A DNA stretch of 64,000 nucleotides from Desulfobacter hydrogenophilus (GCF_004319545.1 NZ_CP036313.1:4404501-4468500); one strand, 5' to 3'. Positions 1 through 10,059 are shown, counted from the stretch's first letter. The notes: generated from the sequence alone by a model not told the origin. A program made the numbers and translations.

Positions 1-319
1 AGGGGATGCCGATAATAGTCAGACAAAGACTGACCCCGGCTATGATGTGTGAGATGGCCAGCCAGATACCCGCAAAGATGATCCACAAAATATTCGCTAG
101 CGTCGTACCGGTTATCACGTCTTCGCCCACAGCCCTGGCATCCACAAGTGTCTTGCCATAGGGAAAGGCGGCAAATCCTGCAATTCTGAACGCAGCCCAG
201 CCAAAGGGAATGCCCACAACCGTGAGCATCAGAATACAGCCGGTAAGAATCCATAAAAGGCCTGCAGCCCATCCCCCGCCAAGTACAAACCAGAGCAAAT
301 TCAATAAAAAAGTCATCAT
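1..319 (-). CDS. yccF: YccF-family (DUF307) inner membrane protein, 3' part cut off by window edge
   Basis: The reverse strand is open from the ATG pair at 314-319 to the window edge. It encodes a hydrophobic protein starting MMTFLLNLLWFVLGGGWAAG, followed by a GIPFGWAAFRIAGFAAFPYG segment and a second membrane stretch ending in LTIIGIP. Two related hydrophobic modules, each ending in a GIP motif, are typical of the YccF family, small inner-membrane proteins of unknown function. AGGAGG at 321-326 lies directly upstream; it is 1 nt from the first ATG and 4 nt from the second, so the start at 316 is equally possible. It begins 12 nt after the recB stop, suggesting it is the last visible gene of the recC-recB transcript. 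The C-terminus is outside the window. Confidence 0.75.
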   Translation of the reverse strand, partial: MMTFLLNLLWFVLGGGWAAGLLWILTGCILMLTVVGIPFGWAAFRIAGFAAFPYGKTLVDARAVGEDVITGTTLANILWIIFAGIWLAISHIIAGVSLCLTIIGIP

Positions 320-331
320 TCCTCCTGATAT

Positions 332-3300
332 TTACGATAAAATTGTTCTCAACTGCTTTATAACTTCATTGCCGGGCCTGTGAAAATAGATCCCGGTGTT
401 TTTGTCCCCAGCCATCCCCCGGATAAACAGGTAAAAGACGCCACCAAAATGGTCAGTATAATTATAATCTTTCAGGCGTAACCTTAAATACCTGTCCAGG
501 GCCGCAAGGTAAAGATAATATTGCAGGATATAATCATGGCTGATCATGGCAGCCGTTAGCGCTGCAGGATTATAATCACTGAAACAAGGTCCCAGGTAAT
601 TGGACTTGTAATCCAGGATATACCATTGGTTTTCATGGCAGACCACAAGATCGATAAATCCTTTTAAAAACCCTTTAAACCCGGATACCTGCATGGAGGA
701 AATCCTGGTGCTATAACCGGCAATTTTTTCATCTTTTTCAACCGTTTCAAACAACTTGCCAAGGGCTGGCGGGTTAAACCGGTCCAGGGTAATATTAAAC
801 TCCATCTCCACCAGCCGGTGGGCCGGCGTAATCTGATCCAGGGAAAAACATCGACCCTGCCCCGTATCAAGGGGGGCGGATAAAACACCCCTGACAGCAT
901 CGCAGATATCCGGAACAGCCTTTGGCATGGCAAATCCAAACCGTTCAAGGTTACTGACAACAGACGGTTCAATAGCGGCAGGATCGCAAAAATCAATTTC
1001 TTCAAACACCTTGTGGAAAAAATCGCCAGCTCCCGGGCCTTTGGGAAAAGTAGACAAGGGTACAATTTCCACGGCAGGGGCCGGGGCAGCATCTGTCAAA
1101 AAAATATCGGGATCTGGCTCCTGCCTCTCCTTTTGCCCGTCCTGCACGGGATCATAGGTGTGCCCTGCAGCAAGGGCGGAATAACTTGATATCCGCCAAG
1201 CGGGGGCAACCTTTCGGGTCATGGTTTTTGGGATAAAATCATTATCCTGAACCGTTTGAGCATCAAAAATGCCTTCGGGCAAAGTATCAGGTTTCAGTAT
1301 AATGGCTTCAATGCTTTTGTCTGACGCTTCACACAATTGTTCAAGGTCTGCAAACAGGGGCAGATCTTTGCCTGAACCACCAGGCTGCAAAAGGCGTCCC
1401 AGCGCCGAGCCTTCAATGCCTGCAAAATTACCCCAAAAGATCCTTACGCCGACCGAAGCCCGGGTCAGGGCCACGTAGAGCAAACGCATATCTTCAGCAG
1501 CGACTTCATTCCGATTCAGCTGCATGGCCCGTTCCCTGTCTTCCGAGCCCAAATCCAGCACCAGGGCATGATTGTCTTCCGGATCATGGAATAAAACAGG
1601 TGCATTGGTATCCTTGACGGTGCGGGCGTGCCACAAAAAAGGCAGAAACACAATGGGGTATTCAAGCCCCTTGCTTTTGTGGATGGTGACAATGGCCACG
1701 GCCCGGGCATCACTTTCCAGGCGCAGCTCATCGGCGGTTGCCTGCCGGGTCTGTTCAAACAGCTGTTTTCGAAACCATTCAATCAACAGGGCAATCTTAG
1801 ACGGAGTCTCTTTACCCAGGTTCATGGCGGCCTGGGCCAAAAGCTCCTTTAAATGAAACACATTGGTCAAGCCCCGTTCATCCATATGGGCACAAGGGCA
1901 AGGCTGGGCATCTTCCTGGTACAAAAGGGCGGTGATCATGGGAATAAAGCCTTTTTCCTCCCAGATCCGCCTGTAGCCTGCAAACCGGTCCTGCCAGGTA
2001 CCGGCAAGGATGTCGTCGGTATTCATACGCCTTAAAAACGCCTCATCAGCCTGGTATACCGAAGAGACCAAAGCCGCCTTGATCAGGCCCATGTCCCCGG
2101 GGCGATCCACTGCACAAAGGATGTCATAAAGCTCCTGGGCCTGGATGGAATCGAACACCGACCCGGTTTTGGATAAAAAGCAGGGGATACCACGTTTAAT
2201 AAGGGCTTTTTGCACTGCCTCGGCCTGGACATTGGTACGCACCAGCACGGCCATATCCCCCGGTGTCACAGGTGTTTCCCCACCGTTATCGCCCGGAGCG
2301 TCTTTATCCAGCAGACAGATATCGGAATTCTTTAAAATGGAAAGCATATCCTTTGCAAGGATGTCCAATATAAGATCCTGGGCATCGGACTTATTTATTA
2401 CACCGTTTTTGTTACTGGGTAACCCTTGTGTGTCCACAACCAGAAAGGTTGCCGGCGGGACAGGCATCTTGTTGCAGACCAGCCGGTCAAGAGCTGTTTC
2501 AGGTGTTCCCACGGGCAAAAAAGGAATAAGTTCGAATCCGAACGGATTTTTTTTTGATGAAAAAATGGTATTCACAGCCCGCACCATGGCCGGTGCGGAA
2601 CGGTAATTTTTTGTCAGGGTGAAGCTTTGGTCGCAGGCATTGGCTGCCGTCATATAGGTAAAAATATCACCGCCCCTGAAACCGTAGATAGCCTGTTTGG
2701 GATCTCCGATCATGAAAAAAGCCGTGCCCGGATCTGTGAACAGGATGGAAAAAATTTTATACTGGCCCGGGTCCGTGTCCTGAAACTCATCAATGAGGCA
2801 GGCATGGAACCGTTTTCTCACAGCCGTTTTCAACGCAGGACCGCTCGGCCCGTCCAAGGCCGTTGCAAGATCATTGATCAGATCATCAAAAAAACAGGCA
2901 CCCTGCCCCTGCTTCATGGCCGCCAGGGCGGCGGCATAATCATCAAGAAACAGATATTGTAACGCAATAAGATTTGCCGCCATGGATCGGGACAGTTCAA
3001 GCACGTGTTCACAAAAATCAAAAAAAATATGGATCGGCGGGGTATGACCGGCCTTTGTCTTTTCTGCCAGCCGGGTCCGGGTAAATTTATACAGGGCATC
3101 GCCCTTTTCGGTCATATCAAACAGCAGATCCGTGCCGGGGCTTTTTTCAAATTTCTTTTGACAGGCCCCCAGCCAGTTAGACAGATTTTTTTTATTATAA
3201 CTTCGTTTATCTATCCCGGCATGGTTCTGGATCAGGCTTCGGATGTCTTCCAGTTCCCCGTTTAAGATTTTTGCGGCTGATTTGACCGTATCTTTGTAAT

Positions 3301-3964
3301 CGTCACAGATTTCTTGAAATTGGTCCTTTTGAAACGCCAGAGGTTCCGGCACCACCCTGATTTCCGGCCGGGACGCGGCCTGGACAAGGCCTTTGGCAAA
3401 AGTATCCGGGGTAATATTGTTCTGGTCCAGAAAAGATAAAAACAATGGATCAAGATGATTGATACGGCCTGAAAAAAAATCCCGGACCACCTGGTCAACA
3501 AAAATCCGGTTATCTGCCATCAGTTCGATGTCAAAATGGGCATTACTTTCAAAGGCATTTTCCCTGAGCACGGAAAAGCAAAAAGAGTGGATGGTCATAA
3601 TGGCGGCCTGGTCAAAACAGGTCACCGCAAGACGAAGCAGGCGACGAATTTGATCCGCATCGTTTTGTTTTTGCAGAAAATCGGTAAGATCGTCCGCCGC
3701 GTATTCGTCACGTTCCTGACCGGAAAGAACCATCAGACAGTGGACCAGGCGTTTGCGGATTCTTAATTTCAACTCTGCGGCAGCCGCCTCGGTAAATGTC
3801 ACCACCAGGATGGATTCCACCTTATACCCCATGGCCACCAGCTGGACAAACAGGGTAGTGATGGTATATGTTTTTCCGGTTCCTGCACTGGCTTCGATCA
3901 GACTGATCTTTTCAAGATCCAGGGCAAAGGGGTCAAGGGGCAACGGCAAGGCAGGTTTGTTCAT
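332..3964 (-). CDS. recB: RecB, exodeoxyribonuclease V beta subunit (UvrD-type helicase plus RecB nuclease)
   Basis: This 1210-residue protein is close to the usual RecB length. Near the N-terminus is the Walker A motif ASAGTGKT of a superfamily 1A helicase. An IGDPKQAIYGFRGGD motif and TIHKSKGLEYPIVFLP follow (helicase motifs III and V region), then LLYVALTRA (motif VI). The C-terminal domain carries the RecB-type nuclease signature WYILDYKSN. In RecBCD the subunit is the 3'-5' motor and the nuclease that resects double-strand breaks until Chi. The start overlaps the recC stop by 4 nt (ATGA), so translation is probably coupled. No recD follows; the next gene is yccF. Confidence 0.96.
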   Translation of the reverse strand: MNKPALPLPLDPFALDLEKISLIEASAGTGKTYTITTLFVQLVAMGYKVESILVVTFTEAAAAELKLRIRKRLVHCLMVLSGQERDEYAADDLTDFLQKQNDADQIRRLLRLAVTCFDQAAIMTIHSFCFSVLRENAFESNAHFDIELMADNRIFVDQVVRDFFSGRINHLDPLFLSFLDQNNITPDTFAKGLVQAASRPEIRVVPEPLAFQKDQFQEICDDYKDTVKSAAKILNGELEDIRSLIQNHAGIDKRSYNKKNLSNWLGACQKKFEKSPGTDLLFDMTEKGDALYKFTRTRLAEKTKAGHTPPIHIFFDFCEHVLELSRSMAANLIALQYLFLDDYAAALAAMKQGQGACFFDDLINDLATALDGPSGPALKTAVRKRFHACLIDEFQDTDPGQYKIFSILFTDPGTAFFMIGDPKQAIYGFRGGDIFTYMTAANACDQSFTLTKNYRSAPAMVRAVNTIFSSKKNPFGFELIPFLPVGTPETALDRLVCNKMPVPPATFLVVDTQGLPSNKNGVINKSDAQDLILDILAKDMLSILKNSDICLLDKDAPGDNGGETPVTPGDMAVLVRTNVQAEAVQKALIKRGIPCFLSKTGSVFDSIQAQELYDILCAVDRPGDMGLIKAALVSSVYQADEAFLRRMNTDDILAGTWQDRFAGYRRIWEEKGFIPMITALLYQEDAQPCPCAHMDERGLTNVFHLKELLAQAAMNLGKETPSKIALLIEWFRKQLFEQTRQATADELRLESDARAVAIVTIHKSKGLEYPIVFLPFLWHARTVKDTNAPVLFHDPEDNHALVLDLGSEDRERAMQLNRNEVAAEDMRLLYVALTRASVGVRIFWGNFAGIEGSALGRLLQPGGSGKDLPLFADLEQLCEASDKSIEAIILKPDTLPEGIFDAQTVQDNDFIPKTMTRKVAPAWRISSYSALAAGHTYDPVQDGQKERQEPDPDIFLTDAAPAPAVEIVPLSTFPKGPGAGDFFHKVFEEIDFCDPAAIEPSVVSNLERFGFAMPKAVPDICDAVRGVLSAPLDTGQGRCFSLDQITPAHRLVEMEFNITLDRFNPPALGKLFETVEKDEKIAGYSTRISSMQVSGFKGFLKGFIDLVVCHENQWYILDYKSNYLGPCFSDYNPAALTAAMISHDYILQYYLYLAALDRYLRLRLKDYNYTDHFGGVFYLFIRGMAGDKNTGIYFHRPGNEVIKQLRTILS

Positions 3965-6900
3965 GATATTAAATGCTCCAGCATGGGCCTGTACACGGCA
4001 AGGCCTGCATCCAGCACCCCGGAATGTTCAAGGGCCAACGAATCTGAAAACGGGTTGTCCTGCCCGAAAACAAGGGTTGTGTAGCGATTAAAACTTTCCC
4101 CGGTTGAACTAAAATTGTTGCGCCACAAACCGGCACATTTATTTAAGGCCTTTGCCAGGGACGGTGCTGACAAGTCATAGTCCCGTGAGGATAGATCCAA
4201 AACCAGCTGGAAACAAAGATCGGCAAAAAAGGGAAAAGCCCTTACCCTTCCGGCCAGGTAATCTCCGGCCAGGTCCAGGAGCAACGCCTGGGCCCGGGTC
4301 TTTTCTTCAATAGCGGAAAATTCAAATTTCACCGCAGGCTTGCGGCCCTTGGGGTCCTGCCCCACCATTACGGTGGTTCCGGGGTGGTCTTCAACACACG
4401 AATACGCCAGGTGCATGATCCACTGGATCAGCAGACGGGACGGATTCAGTTTGCCAAAACCTGCCACGGCCCGGCCCTGGTCATACACATTAGTCACCCG
4501 GCCTGTGATGCAGCAGGAATCTGTTTGTAAACACAAGTCAAGTGTGCGTGGGTCCCCATCAGGGAGTTCCTTTTGGGCCAGATGTTTTACCGGTTCTGCC
4601 AGATCATTGATTCTGGCCCATTCCTGTTCTCCTTTTTTTCCAAAGGGCAGGCAGCCTTGGGCTTTTACTATGGGGTAAAGATCAAGTTTCTTACGATTTT
4701 CAACCGCCAGGGAACCCAGCTGGTAAAGGGACAGTCCGGACAACCTGAAGGGCTCACGTTCATCGGTCATCTGCCCCGGTTCCGGATAGATCACGCCCAG
4801 GATACCGGTGACATAATGTTTGACAGGATGTCTGAAAAACGCAATGAGATCGGCAAGTGCAATCATTGGTATCTCTTCTGACGCCTGTTTTTGCAGGGCC
4901 GTGTCACCGTCCGGGTCCCGGAAGTAAAAACAAGGTGTCCTGACGCTATCTCCATGTCCATTGTTTCGGGTACTCCGGCTGCTGCAGATCCGACACTGGG
5001 CATTTGAATAGGAAAAATAACCCGGCGCACTGGTATTTGAAAAATAAACCGGACTGAACGGGTGCAACGGATGGGTAAACTGCCATTGAAATCCCTGGGG
5101 AAAGACAAAGCTGTTTTCAACGGTATCAATCAGTTCCGCCACAGGGGAAGCAACGGGAACAGGAGAGTTGTCACTGATACGCATGCCGGTATAGGTAATG
5201 ATGAGCCGAAGACGTGCGCACAGCAACGCCTCCAGAAAAAGTTCACAATCCTCCAGGCGGTCCTGCTTGTCCCCGAGCCTGGGATTTTGACGAATCAGGT
5301 CAAAACCGGGGGAACTGCCTGTCCTGGGAAAACTTTGGGCATCCATTCCCATCAGGCAGACAAGCTTGAACGGAATGCTGCGCATGGGCATAAGATTACA
5401 GAACGTGATCCCCCCGGAAAGGAAACTGCCCTGGGAAATATTCACATCAAGCTTGGCCGTCAGGGCCAGGCGAACGGCGGCAAAAGAGATCTGTCTTTCA
5501 AATTTGGCCTGACCAGCCTCTTTTTCCATATCATCCAGGGCATTGAGCAGCACAGCCATATCCCCGTCATTACCAAGATCCTTTGCCAGCATGTCCGAAA
5601 TGATGGTCCGGAACCGGGTGGCCCACTCCTGAACCGTACCGGGGGAATCCATCAGTTCCATGGCCTTGAACAAAGAATGAATAAAATGAGTGCATTTTCC
5701 TAAAATCTCCCCTTCAAGCCCTTCAACCCCGTCACAGGGAAGCACATTATTGACAAACACGGTGCTTGCTTCGGGCAGAGCAAAGCCTGCCATGAGCCGA
5801 TTCAGACCAAAGGTCCAGGAGTTGTGTTCATAGGGCCGGCCCAAAATCTTTTGGCGATGGGCACCGTCCTTGCCCCACAAAATTCCGGCAGTGTCAAACA
5901 GGGCAGAAACAAGATCCTGGTCTCCCATGGTCAGGCCAAATTTATCTGCAATGACAGGGCTGGATAAAAGTCCCATGATCTTTGATTTTTCAAAACGTGT
6001 CTCTTTTATGTCAAGGATATTTAAAAAAGCCGAAAGGGTTAAGGATTCAGAACGACGGCGGCGGTCCGACACGGTAAAGGGTAATCTGGGCGACTGGGAG
6101 AATACGGCCTCCAAAAAAGGGGCATAGGCCTCAATGTCAGGCATCATCACCACCACATCATGGGGGCAAAGATCGGGATCATGGTTGAAGGCATCCAGGA
6201 TCAAATCCTTCAGCACCTGGGCTTCGCGCATGGGGGAGTGGCAGGCATGAACGGCCAGGGAATTATCGCCGGGAGAAACGGCCATGGGGGTGGCCGCCCT
6301 GCCCCTGCCCCGCCAGACAAGGTTCAGAATATCGGACTGGATCACCCGAAGCACGCCGGCAACACCCTGGTCATGGGTATACTTTTCAACCGGATCGGCA
6401 AACAGGTCGCCCATGGGCTCGTCATAGTCAAAATTTTCCAGAAGTCCCTGGGTCTCGCGACTGCTCTGGCCCAGGGCACCAAGCAAGGGATTTCCCTCTT
6501 CCGGCAGCTCTGAAAAGGCCTTATTTTTCAATGCTGCCTTTTCCTGTTGCTGGGGCGAAGGCAGATCAAAAAAGAACTGATAGGTTGGCGTGAGCAGAAA
6601 CAGAAAAACATCCATGTTCCGTCCCAACCGATTAAAAAGATCTAAAAAAAACGGGGGTATGGCAGAGATCCCGAAAAGGGATATGCGCCGGGGTAAAGCC
6701 ATTGCATTGACGGCACCGGATTCAAGTGCAGCAACACAGGCCTGCATCTGGTCGGGCAGGGACATGCCTTTTTGGGTCAAGCCCTGCCACAAAGAAGCCT
6801 GCCACAAGGCATGGGGATCTTCGAATTCTTGGTCTTCTCCCCTGCCCCAGGCCGCAAGCATATCCGGACGATATACCTGGTAATCATCCAGAACAATTGC

Positions 6901-7317
6901 GATCCTGCGGCTTAAGGCCATGGCCTTGATACCGGTGTCGTCATGTTCAAGGTATGTTTCAGGCCCCCAAAGGCTCTTGTCTGACCGGTCCGGTTCCGTT
7001 CCCTTGGTCATCAATGCGTCCAGAACAGCCCAAGCCATCATGTCCCGGTTCAACAAACCCAATTCTGTAAGGCCTGCTCCCTGGCTTTCGCAACTGTTCT
7101 CCCGGATATATTCAAGCATCTGCCGGGGAAACATAAAACGCACATTGGCGCATATCCCGAAGTGACGGGCGATCACCTGGGAGAGCCATTGTTTCATGCC
7201 CCGGGACTGGATACCGATGAATTCGCATGTTATGGGATTGCCAGGGCCCTTGCCGATCACGGTGCAAAGGGCTTGAGCCAAATTTTCCATGCGGTTGCTT
7301 TTGATCAGATTGAGCAT
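3961..7317 (-). CDS. recC: RecC, exodeoxyribonuclease V gamma subunit
   Basis: The 1118-residue product matches RecC in length and in its N-terminal pattern: LCTVIGKGPGNPITCEFIGI followed by GMKQWLSQVIARHFGICANV, then the RecC-type stretch MPDIEAYAPFLEAVF and LMPMRSIPFKLVCLMGMD. RecC is an inactivated helicase-like scaffold that recognises Chi and threads the strands to RecB and RecD. It is the first gene of a recC-recB cluster on the minus strand and overlaps recB by 4 nt. The order recC before recB is the usual one. The upstream lipoprotein gene ends 25 nt before its start and may share the transcript. Confidence 0.94.
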   Translation of the reverse strand: MLNLIKSNRMENLAQALCTVIGKGPGNPITCEFIGIQSRGMKQWLSQVIARHFGICANVRFMFPRQMLEYIRENSCESQGAGLTELGLLNRDMMAWAVLDALMTKGTEPDRSDKSLWGPETYLEHDDTGIKAMALSRRIAIVLDDYQVYRPDMLAAWGRGEDQEFEDPHALWQASLWQGLTQKGMSLPDQMQACVAALESGAVNAMALPRRISLFGISAIPPFFLDLFNRLGRNMDVFLFLLTPTYQFFFDLPSPQQQEKAALKNKAFSELPEEGNPLLGALGQSSRETQGLLENFDYDEPMGDLFADPVEKYTHDQGVAGVLRVIQSDILNLVWRGRGRAATPMAVSPGDNSLAVHACHSPMREAQVLKDLILDAFNHDPDLCPHDVVVMMPDIEAYAPFLEAVFSQSPRLPFTVSDRRRRSESLTLSAFLNILDIKETRFEKSKIMGLLSSPVIADKFGLTMGDQDLVSALFDTAGILWGKDGAHRQKILGRPYEHNSWTFGLNRLMAGFALPEASTVFVNNVLPCDGVEGLEGEILGKCTHFIHSLFKAMELMDSPGTVQEWATRFRTIISDMLAKDLGNDGDMAVLLNALDDMEKEAGQAKFERQISFAAVRLALTAKLDVNISQGSFLSGGITFCNLMPMRSIPFKLVCLMGMDAQSFPRTGSSPGFDLIRQNPRLGDKQDRLEDCELFLEALLCARLRLIITYTGMRISDNSPVPVASPVAELIDTVENSFVFPQGFQWQFTHPLHPFSPVYFSNTSAPGYFSYSNAQCRICSSRSTRNNGHGDSVRTPCFYFRDPDGDTALQKQASEEIPMIALADLIAFFRHPVKHYVTGILGVIYPEPGQMTDEREPFRLSGLSLYQLGSLAVENRKKLDLYPIVKAQGCLPFGKKGEQEWARINDLAEPVKHLAQKELPDGDPRTLDLCLQTDSCCITGRVTNVYDQGRAVAGFGKLNPSRLLIQWIMHLAYSCVEDHPGTTVMVGQDPKGRKPAVKFEFSAIEEKTRAQALLLDLAGDYLAGRVRAFPFFADLCFQLVLDLSSRDYDLSAPSLAKALNKCAGLWRNNFSSTGESFNRYTTLVFGQDNPFSDSLALEHSGVLDAGLAVYRPMLEHLIS

Positions 7318-7342
7318 GGCACTGTTCCCAAGCGTTTAATAT

Positions 7343-7816
7343 TCAAAAAAAAGAACGACTGACTTTAGGCTTGTAAGGGTTGAATACCTGAATCCTGTAA
7401 TTTGTATCATCCACAATGACACCCGTTGAATAATAAAAGGAGAACCACATACCTATGGTGTTGCCTGCCGGGCCAATAATGGTCCTGGCATACATTCTGT
7501 TCTGGCCGGATTCCAGATTACTTAAATGGTCGATCTTACGATAAAGCTCCGGCCCGGGTTCAATGGGAAACCAGAATTTTGTTTCAAACGTATAGGCCGG
7601 GTCAATGCCCACTACAGCATAGGGCAAATTTTCCCTGCCGCAGTAAAAATAGGAGAATTGTTTAGGAAGCAGCTTTTCCCGGTACTGTTCCATAACTACC
7701 GGACTGTGCTTCATATGTCCGGCCGTGTTAAGCCCGCATCCTGCCGGAATGAAGAAAAACACCAGGAATAGACAGGCGGTCACCTGTAAGATCAAATGAA
7801 TACGGTCATTTTTCAT
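7343..7816 (-). CDS. Small hypothetical lipoprotein
   Basis: A 157-residue protein with a lipoprotein-type N-terminus: a short basic start, a hydrophobic core (LILQVTACLFLVFFFIP) and a PAGC lipobox with the acylated Cys predicted at residue 27. The mature part mentions no known motif; it is rich in aromatic residues (FSYFYCG, FWFPIEPGPELYRKI) and ends with a predicted beta-rich segment. It is probably anchored in the inner or outer membrane. It stands 25 nt upstream of recC on the same strand. I do not recognise the family. Confidence 0.7.
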   Translation of the reverse strand: MKNDRIHLILQVTACLFLVFFFIPAGCGLNTAGHMKHSPVVMEQYREKLLPKQFSYFYCGRENLPYAVVGIDPAYTFETKFWFPIEPGPELYRKIDHLSNLESGQNRMYARTIIGPAGNTIGMWFSFYYSTGVIVDDTNYRIQVFNPYKPKVSRSFF

Positions 7817-7930
7817 GAATATACACCCCTTGGTCCTTTAGTTAGTGCCTGAACGCAAACCCGTTTTTGGGCACAAAGTTACCCAGATACAAGCCACAGA
7901 TGAGTGACTTTTCGTTCAAACACAATTTAA

Positions 7931-8452
7931 TTATTCTCCTTGAAACTCAGTGATACTAAACACAGGGCAATCCGGAATCTGATCCCGGCCCTTAAGATCA
8001 GGCAGTTCCACAACAAAGGCGCATTCCAGCAGATCAGCCCCAAGCTGCTTTACCAGCTTCACCGTGGCACCCACAGTGCCGCCGGTGGCAATGAGATCGT
8101 CTACAATGACCACTTTTTCGCCGGGAGAAACGGCATCCTCATGCATTTCAAGGGTATCTTCTCCATATTCAAGGGTGTAGCTCTGCTGAATGGTCTTATG
8201 GGGCAGTTTTCCTTTCTTGCGCACGGGGACAAAACCAATACCAAGGCGATAGGCCACCACAGCACCAAATACAAAGCCTCGGGCATCAATACCGACCATC
8301 TTGTCAAGATTCTTGTCTTTGTAGCGGTCGTAGAGAATATCACAAGAAAGTCTAAATGCTTCGGGGTTTTGCATCAATGTGGTCAAGTCCCTGAAAACAA
8401 CGCCTTTGATAGGCCAATCCGGAATACTTCTGATGTTCTGCTTTAAATCCAT
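7931..8452 (-). CDS. apt: Adenine phosphoribosyltransferase
   Basis: Apt converts adenine and PRPP to AMP in the cytoplasm. The 173-residue protein has the standard length. It begins with DLKQNIRSIPDWPIKGVVFR, the flexible Apt N-terminus, and contains the type I phosphoribosyltransferase PRPP-binding motif VVIVDDLIATGGT (about residues 113-125) and the VGIDARGFVFGA substrate loop. The gene lies about 100 nt downstream of mtnP on the same strand. The pairing makes metabolic sense: MtnP releases adenine from methylthioadenosine and Apt recycles it. Confidence 0.96.
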   Translation of the reverse strand: MDLKQNIRSIPDWPIKGVVFRDLTTLMQNPEAFRLSCDILYDRYKDKNLDKMVGIDARGFVFGAVVAYRLGIGFVPVRKKGKLPHKTIQQSYTLEYGEDTLEMHEDAVSPGEKVVIVDDLIATGGTVGATVKLVKQLGADLLECAFVVELPDLKGRDQIPDCPVFSITEFQGE

Positions 8453-8552
8453 TTTTTTGTTGTTTCTCCTCTATGTACATATAAGGATTGATATACAATC
8501 CCAATAAATTATTAAATCACCTGAATACTTTTTCGGGTTGATGAGGGCGTAA

Positions 8553-9323
8553 CTAGACCGGGTCAGCCATGGCCGTTATTTGTGAAATCGCCTTGATGAA
8601 CAATTGTTTGACATTATCGGCATTTTTTTTGAACACCGATAAAATTTCATCCCAGGTAACCGGGGCTTCATCCTGTTTCCAACAGTCATAATCGGTGGCC
8701 ATGGCCACGGCGGCATAAGGGATGCCCGCCTCATTGGCCAGCATGGCCTCTGGGGCCGTGGACATATTGATGACATCCGCGCCCCACACCCTGAACATTT
8801 TGGATTCAGCCACGGTTGAAAACCGAGGGCCTTCAATGGTCACCACGCATCCTTTGTCATGGGCATTCAGTCCCATATCTATGGCAGATCTGTACAGCAC
8901 ATTGCGTAGGGACTCATCAAAGGGATAAGCCATGGCCGTGTGAACCGCACCTTGTTCAAAAGAATCGGCAAAGGTATTTTTGCGAAACCGGGTAAAATCA
9001 ATGAACTGATCCAGGATCACAAAATGGCCCCGGTCGATTTCCGGATTCAGGCTGCCACAGGCGGTCGTGGCAAGGATATGAGTGGCACCGGCCTGTTTCA
9101 GGGCATCTATGTTTGCCCGGTTGTTCACCTGGGTGGGGCTGTATTGGTGATTGCGGCCGTGTCTTGCCAGACTCAATACCTGGGTATCGTTGATCAGACC
9201 GGCCATAATATCTGATGAAGGCGGACCATAGGGCGTATCCATCTCAATTTTTTCACAATTTTCTATAATATCAGGATCATCCAGTCCTGACCCGCCAATA
9301 ATCCCGACCCGTATCATCTTCAA
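8553..9323 (-). CDS. mtnP: S-methyl-5'-thioadenosine phosphorylase (purine nucleoside phosphorylase family)
   Basis: The 256-residue protein belongs to the MTAP/PNP-2 family: RVGIIGGSGLDDPDI at the N-terminus (phosphate-binding Gly-rich loop), LARHGRNHQYSPTQVNNRAN, ATTACGSLNPEIDRGHFVIL and the TIEGPRFST and NMSTAPEAMLANEAGI segments that bind purine and ribose. It phosphorolyses methylthioadenosine to adenine and methylthioribose-1-phosphate. The start at ATG 9323 (MKMIRVGIIGG) is preceded by an AAGGAGAATTGAAG-type ribosome binding site. Apt, which would use the adenine, is the next gene on the strand. Confidence 0.95.
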   Translation of the reverse strand: MKMIRVGIIGGSGLDDPDIIENCEKIEMDTPYGPPSSDIMAGLINDTQVLSLARHGRNHQYSPTQVNNRANIDALKQAGATHILATTACGSLNPEIDRGHFVILDQFIDFTRFRKNTFADSFEQGAVHTAMAYPFDESLRNVLYRSAIDMGLNAHDKGCVVTIEGPRFSTVAESKMFRVWGADVINMSTAPEAMLANEAGIPYAAVAMATDYDCWKQDEAPVTWDEILSVFKKNADNVKQLFIKAISQITAMADPV

Positions 9324-9460
9324 TTCTCCTTAAATAACAACCATAGGCTGATCTATCCGATCACCCCAGACTCACCCCACAATAAACCATGAAAGTAGTT
9401 TAACGACTTATTGTAAACTTTATATAAAAAAACCAATCTACAAGAGCTCTGCGCTATCAT

Positions 9461-9476
9461 ATATCTCATGAGATAT
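9461..9476. promoter_or_regulatory. 16-bp perfect palindrome upstream of mtnP
   Basis: ATATCTCATGAGATAT is a perfect 16-bp palindrome in the 180-nt gap between the thioredoxin-like gene stop (9505) and the mtnP start (9323). It lies about 140 nt upstream of the mtnP start and 29 nt past the thioredoxin-like stop. It has the size of a dimeric repressor operator. No T-run follows it, so it is not a factor-independent terminator. No regulator can be assigned. Confidence 0.3.
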
Positions 9477-9504
9477 TCAAGCAGTAATTTATCAGAAGAT
9501 TGGA

Positions 9505-10059
9505 TCAAGATTTTTTTTGTTGGACATATTCCTGGTAACTCATATTTTTGTAACTTTGGGTGTGAATATATTGCAAGATCGAAAGCAGCTGATCCGCATT
9601 AGCAAATCCAGGCAGACTATTGATTTTTGTTCCGTCAGGTTCCAGGAACCACAGGGTTGGAAGCCCCCGAACCCCCCATTGCCGGGCCAGCTTTTCACGT
9701 TTTTCCGTATCCACGCCAATGCTGACAAAATGGTCGTTCAGGTAGGCTTTAATCCGGTCATCCGTGAAGGTTTCCTTTTTTAATTTAGTACAGTATCCGC
9801 ACCAGGACGCATGGAAATAAAGAAAAATGTTTTTACCCTCTTCCCCGGCCAGTGCCATACCCGGGGTGTAATCATTCCAGGAAATATCGTTTGATGCCGC
9901 TGTGGATGAACTTTGCGGGGTTTGATGTTCTGCAACACGCGGCTCAATGTTTAACTGAGGTACCTGGATGCCCAAATCTGATGCAGATCGGTTGTATAAA
10001 TAGATCCCACCCAACACCATCACCACCAGTATCCCCACCAATATACTTTCTTTTCTCAT
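9505..10059 (-). CDS. Membrane-anchored thioredoxin-like protein
   Basis: A 184-residue protein with an N-terminal hydrophobic anchor or uncleaved signal (ILVGILVVMVLGGIYLYN), a short linker, and a thioredoxin-fold domain with the redox pair C87-G-Y-C90 in FHASWCGYCTKLK. The cis-Pro region is seen in WGVRGLPTLWFLEPDG. The topology places the active site on the periplasmic side. It resembles Thioredoxin_7 / DsbD gamma-like proteins that reduce or isomerise exported proteins. The likely function is thiol-disulfide exchange outside the cytoplasm; the partner is unknown. It is divergently oriented to cydAB. Confidence 0.85.
   Translation of the reverse strand: MRKESILVGILVVMVLGGIYLYNRSASDLGIQVPQLNIEPRVAEHQTPQSSSTAASNDISWNDYTPGMALAGEEGKNIFLYFHASWCGYCTKLKKETFTDDRIKAYLNDHFVSIGVDTEKREKLARQWGVRGLPTLWFLEPDGTKINSLPGFANADQLLSILQYIHTQSYKNMSYQEYVQQKKS

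Noticed and set aside
5062-5703. 213-codon frame antisense to recC
   Set aside because: Shadow of the recC codon pattern with no protein motif.
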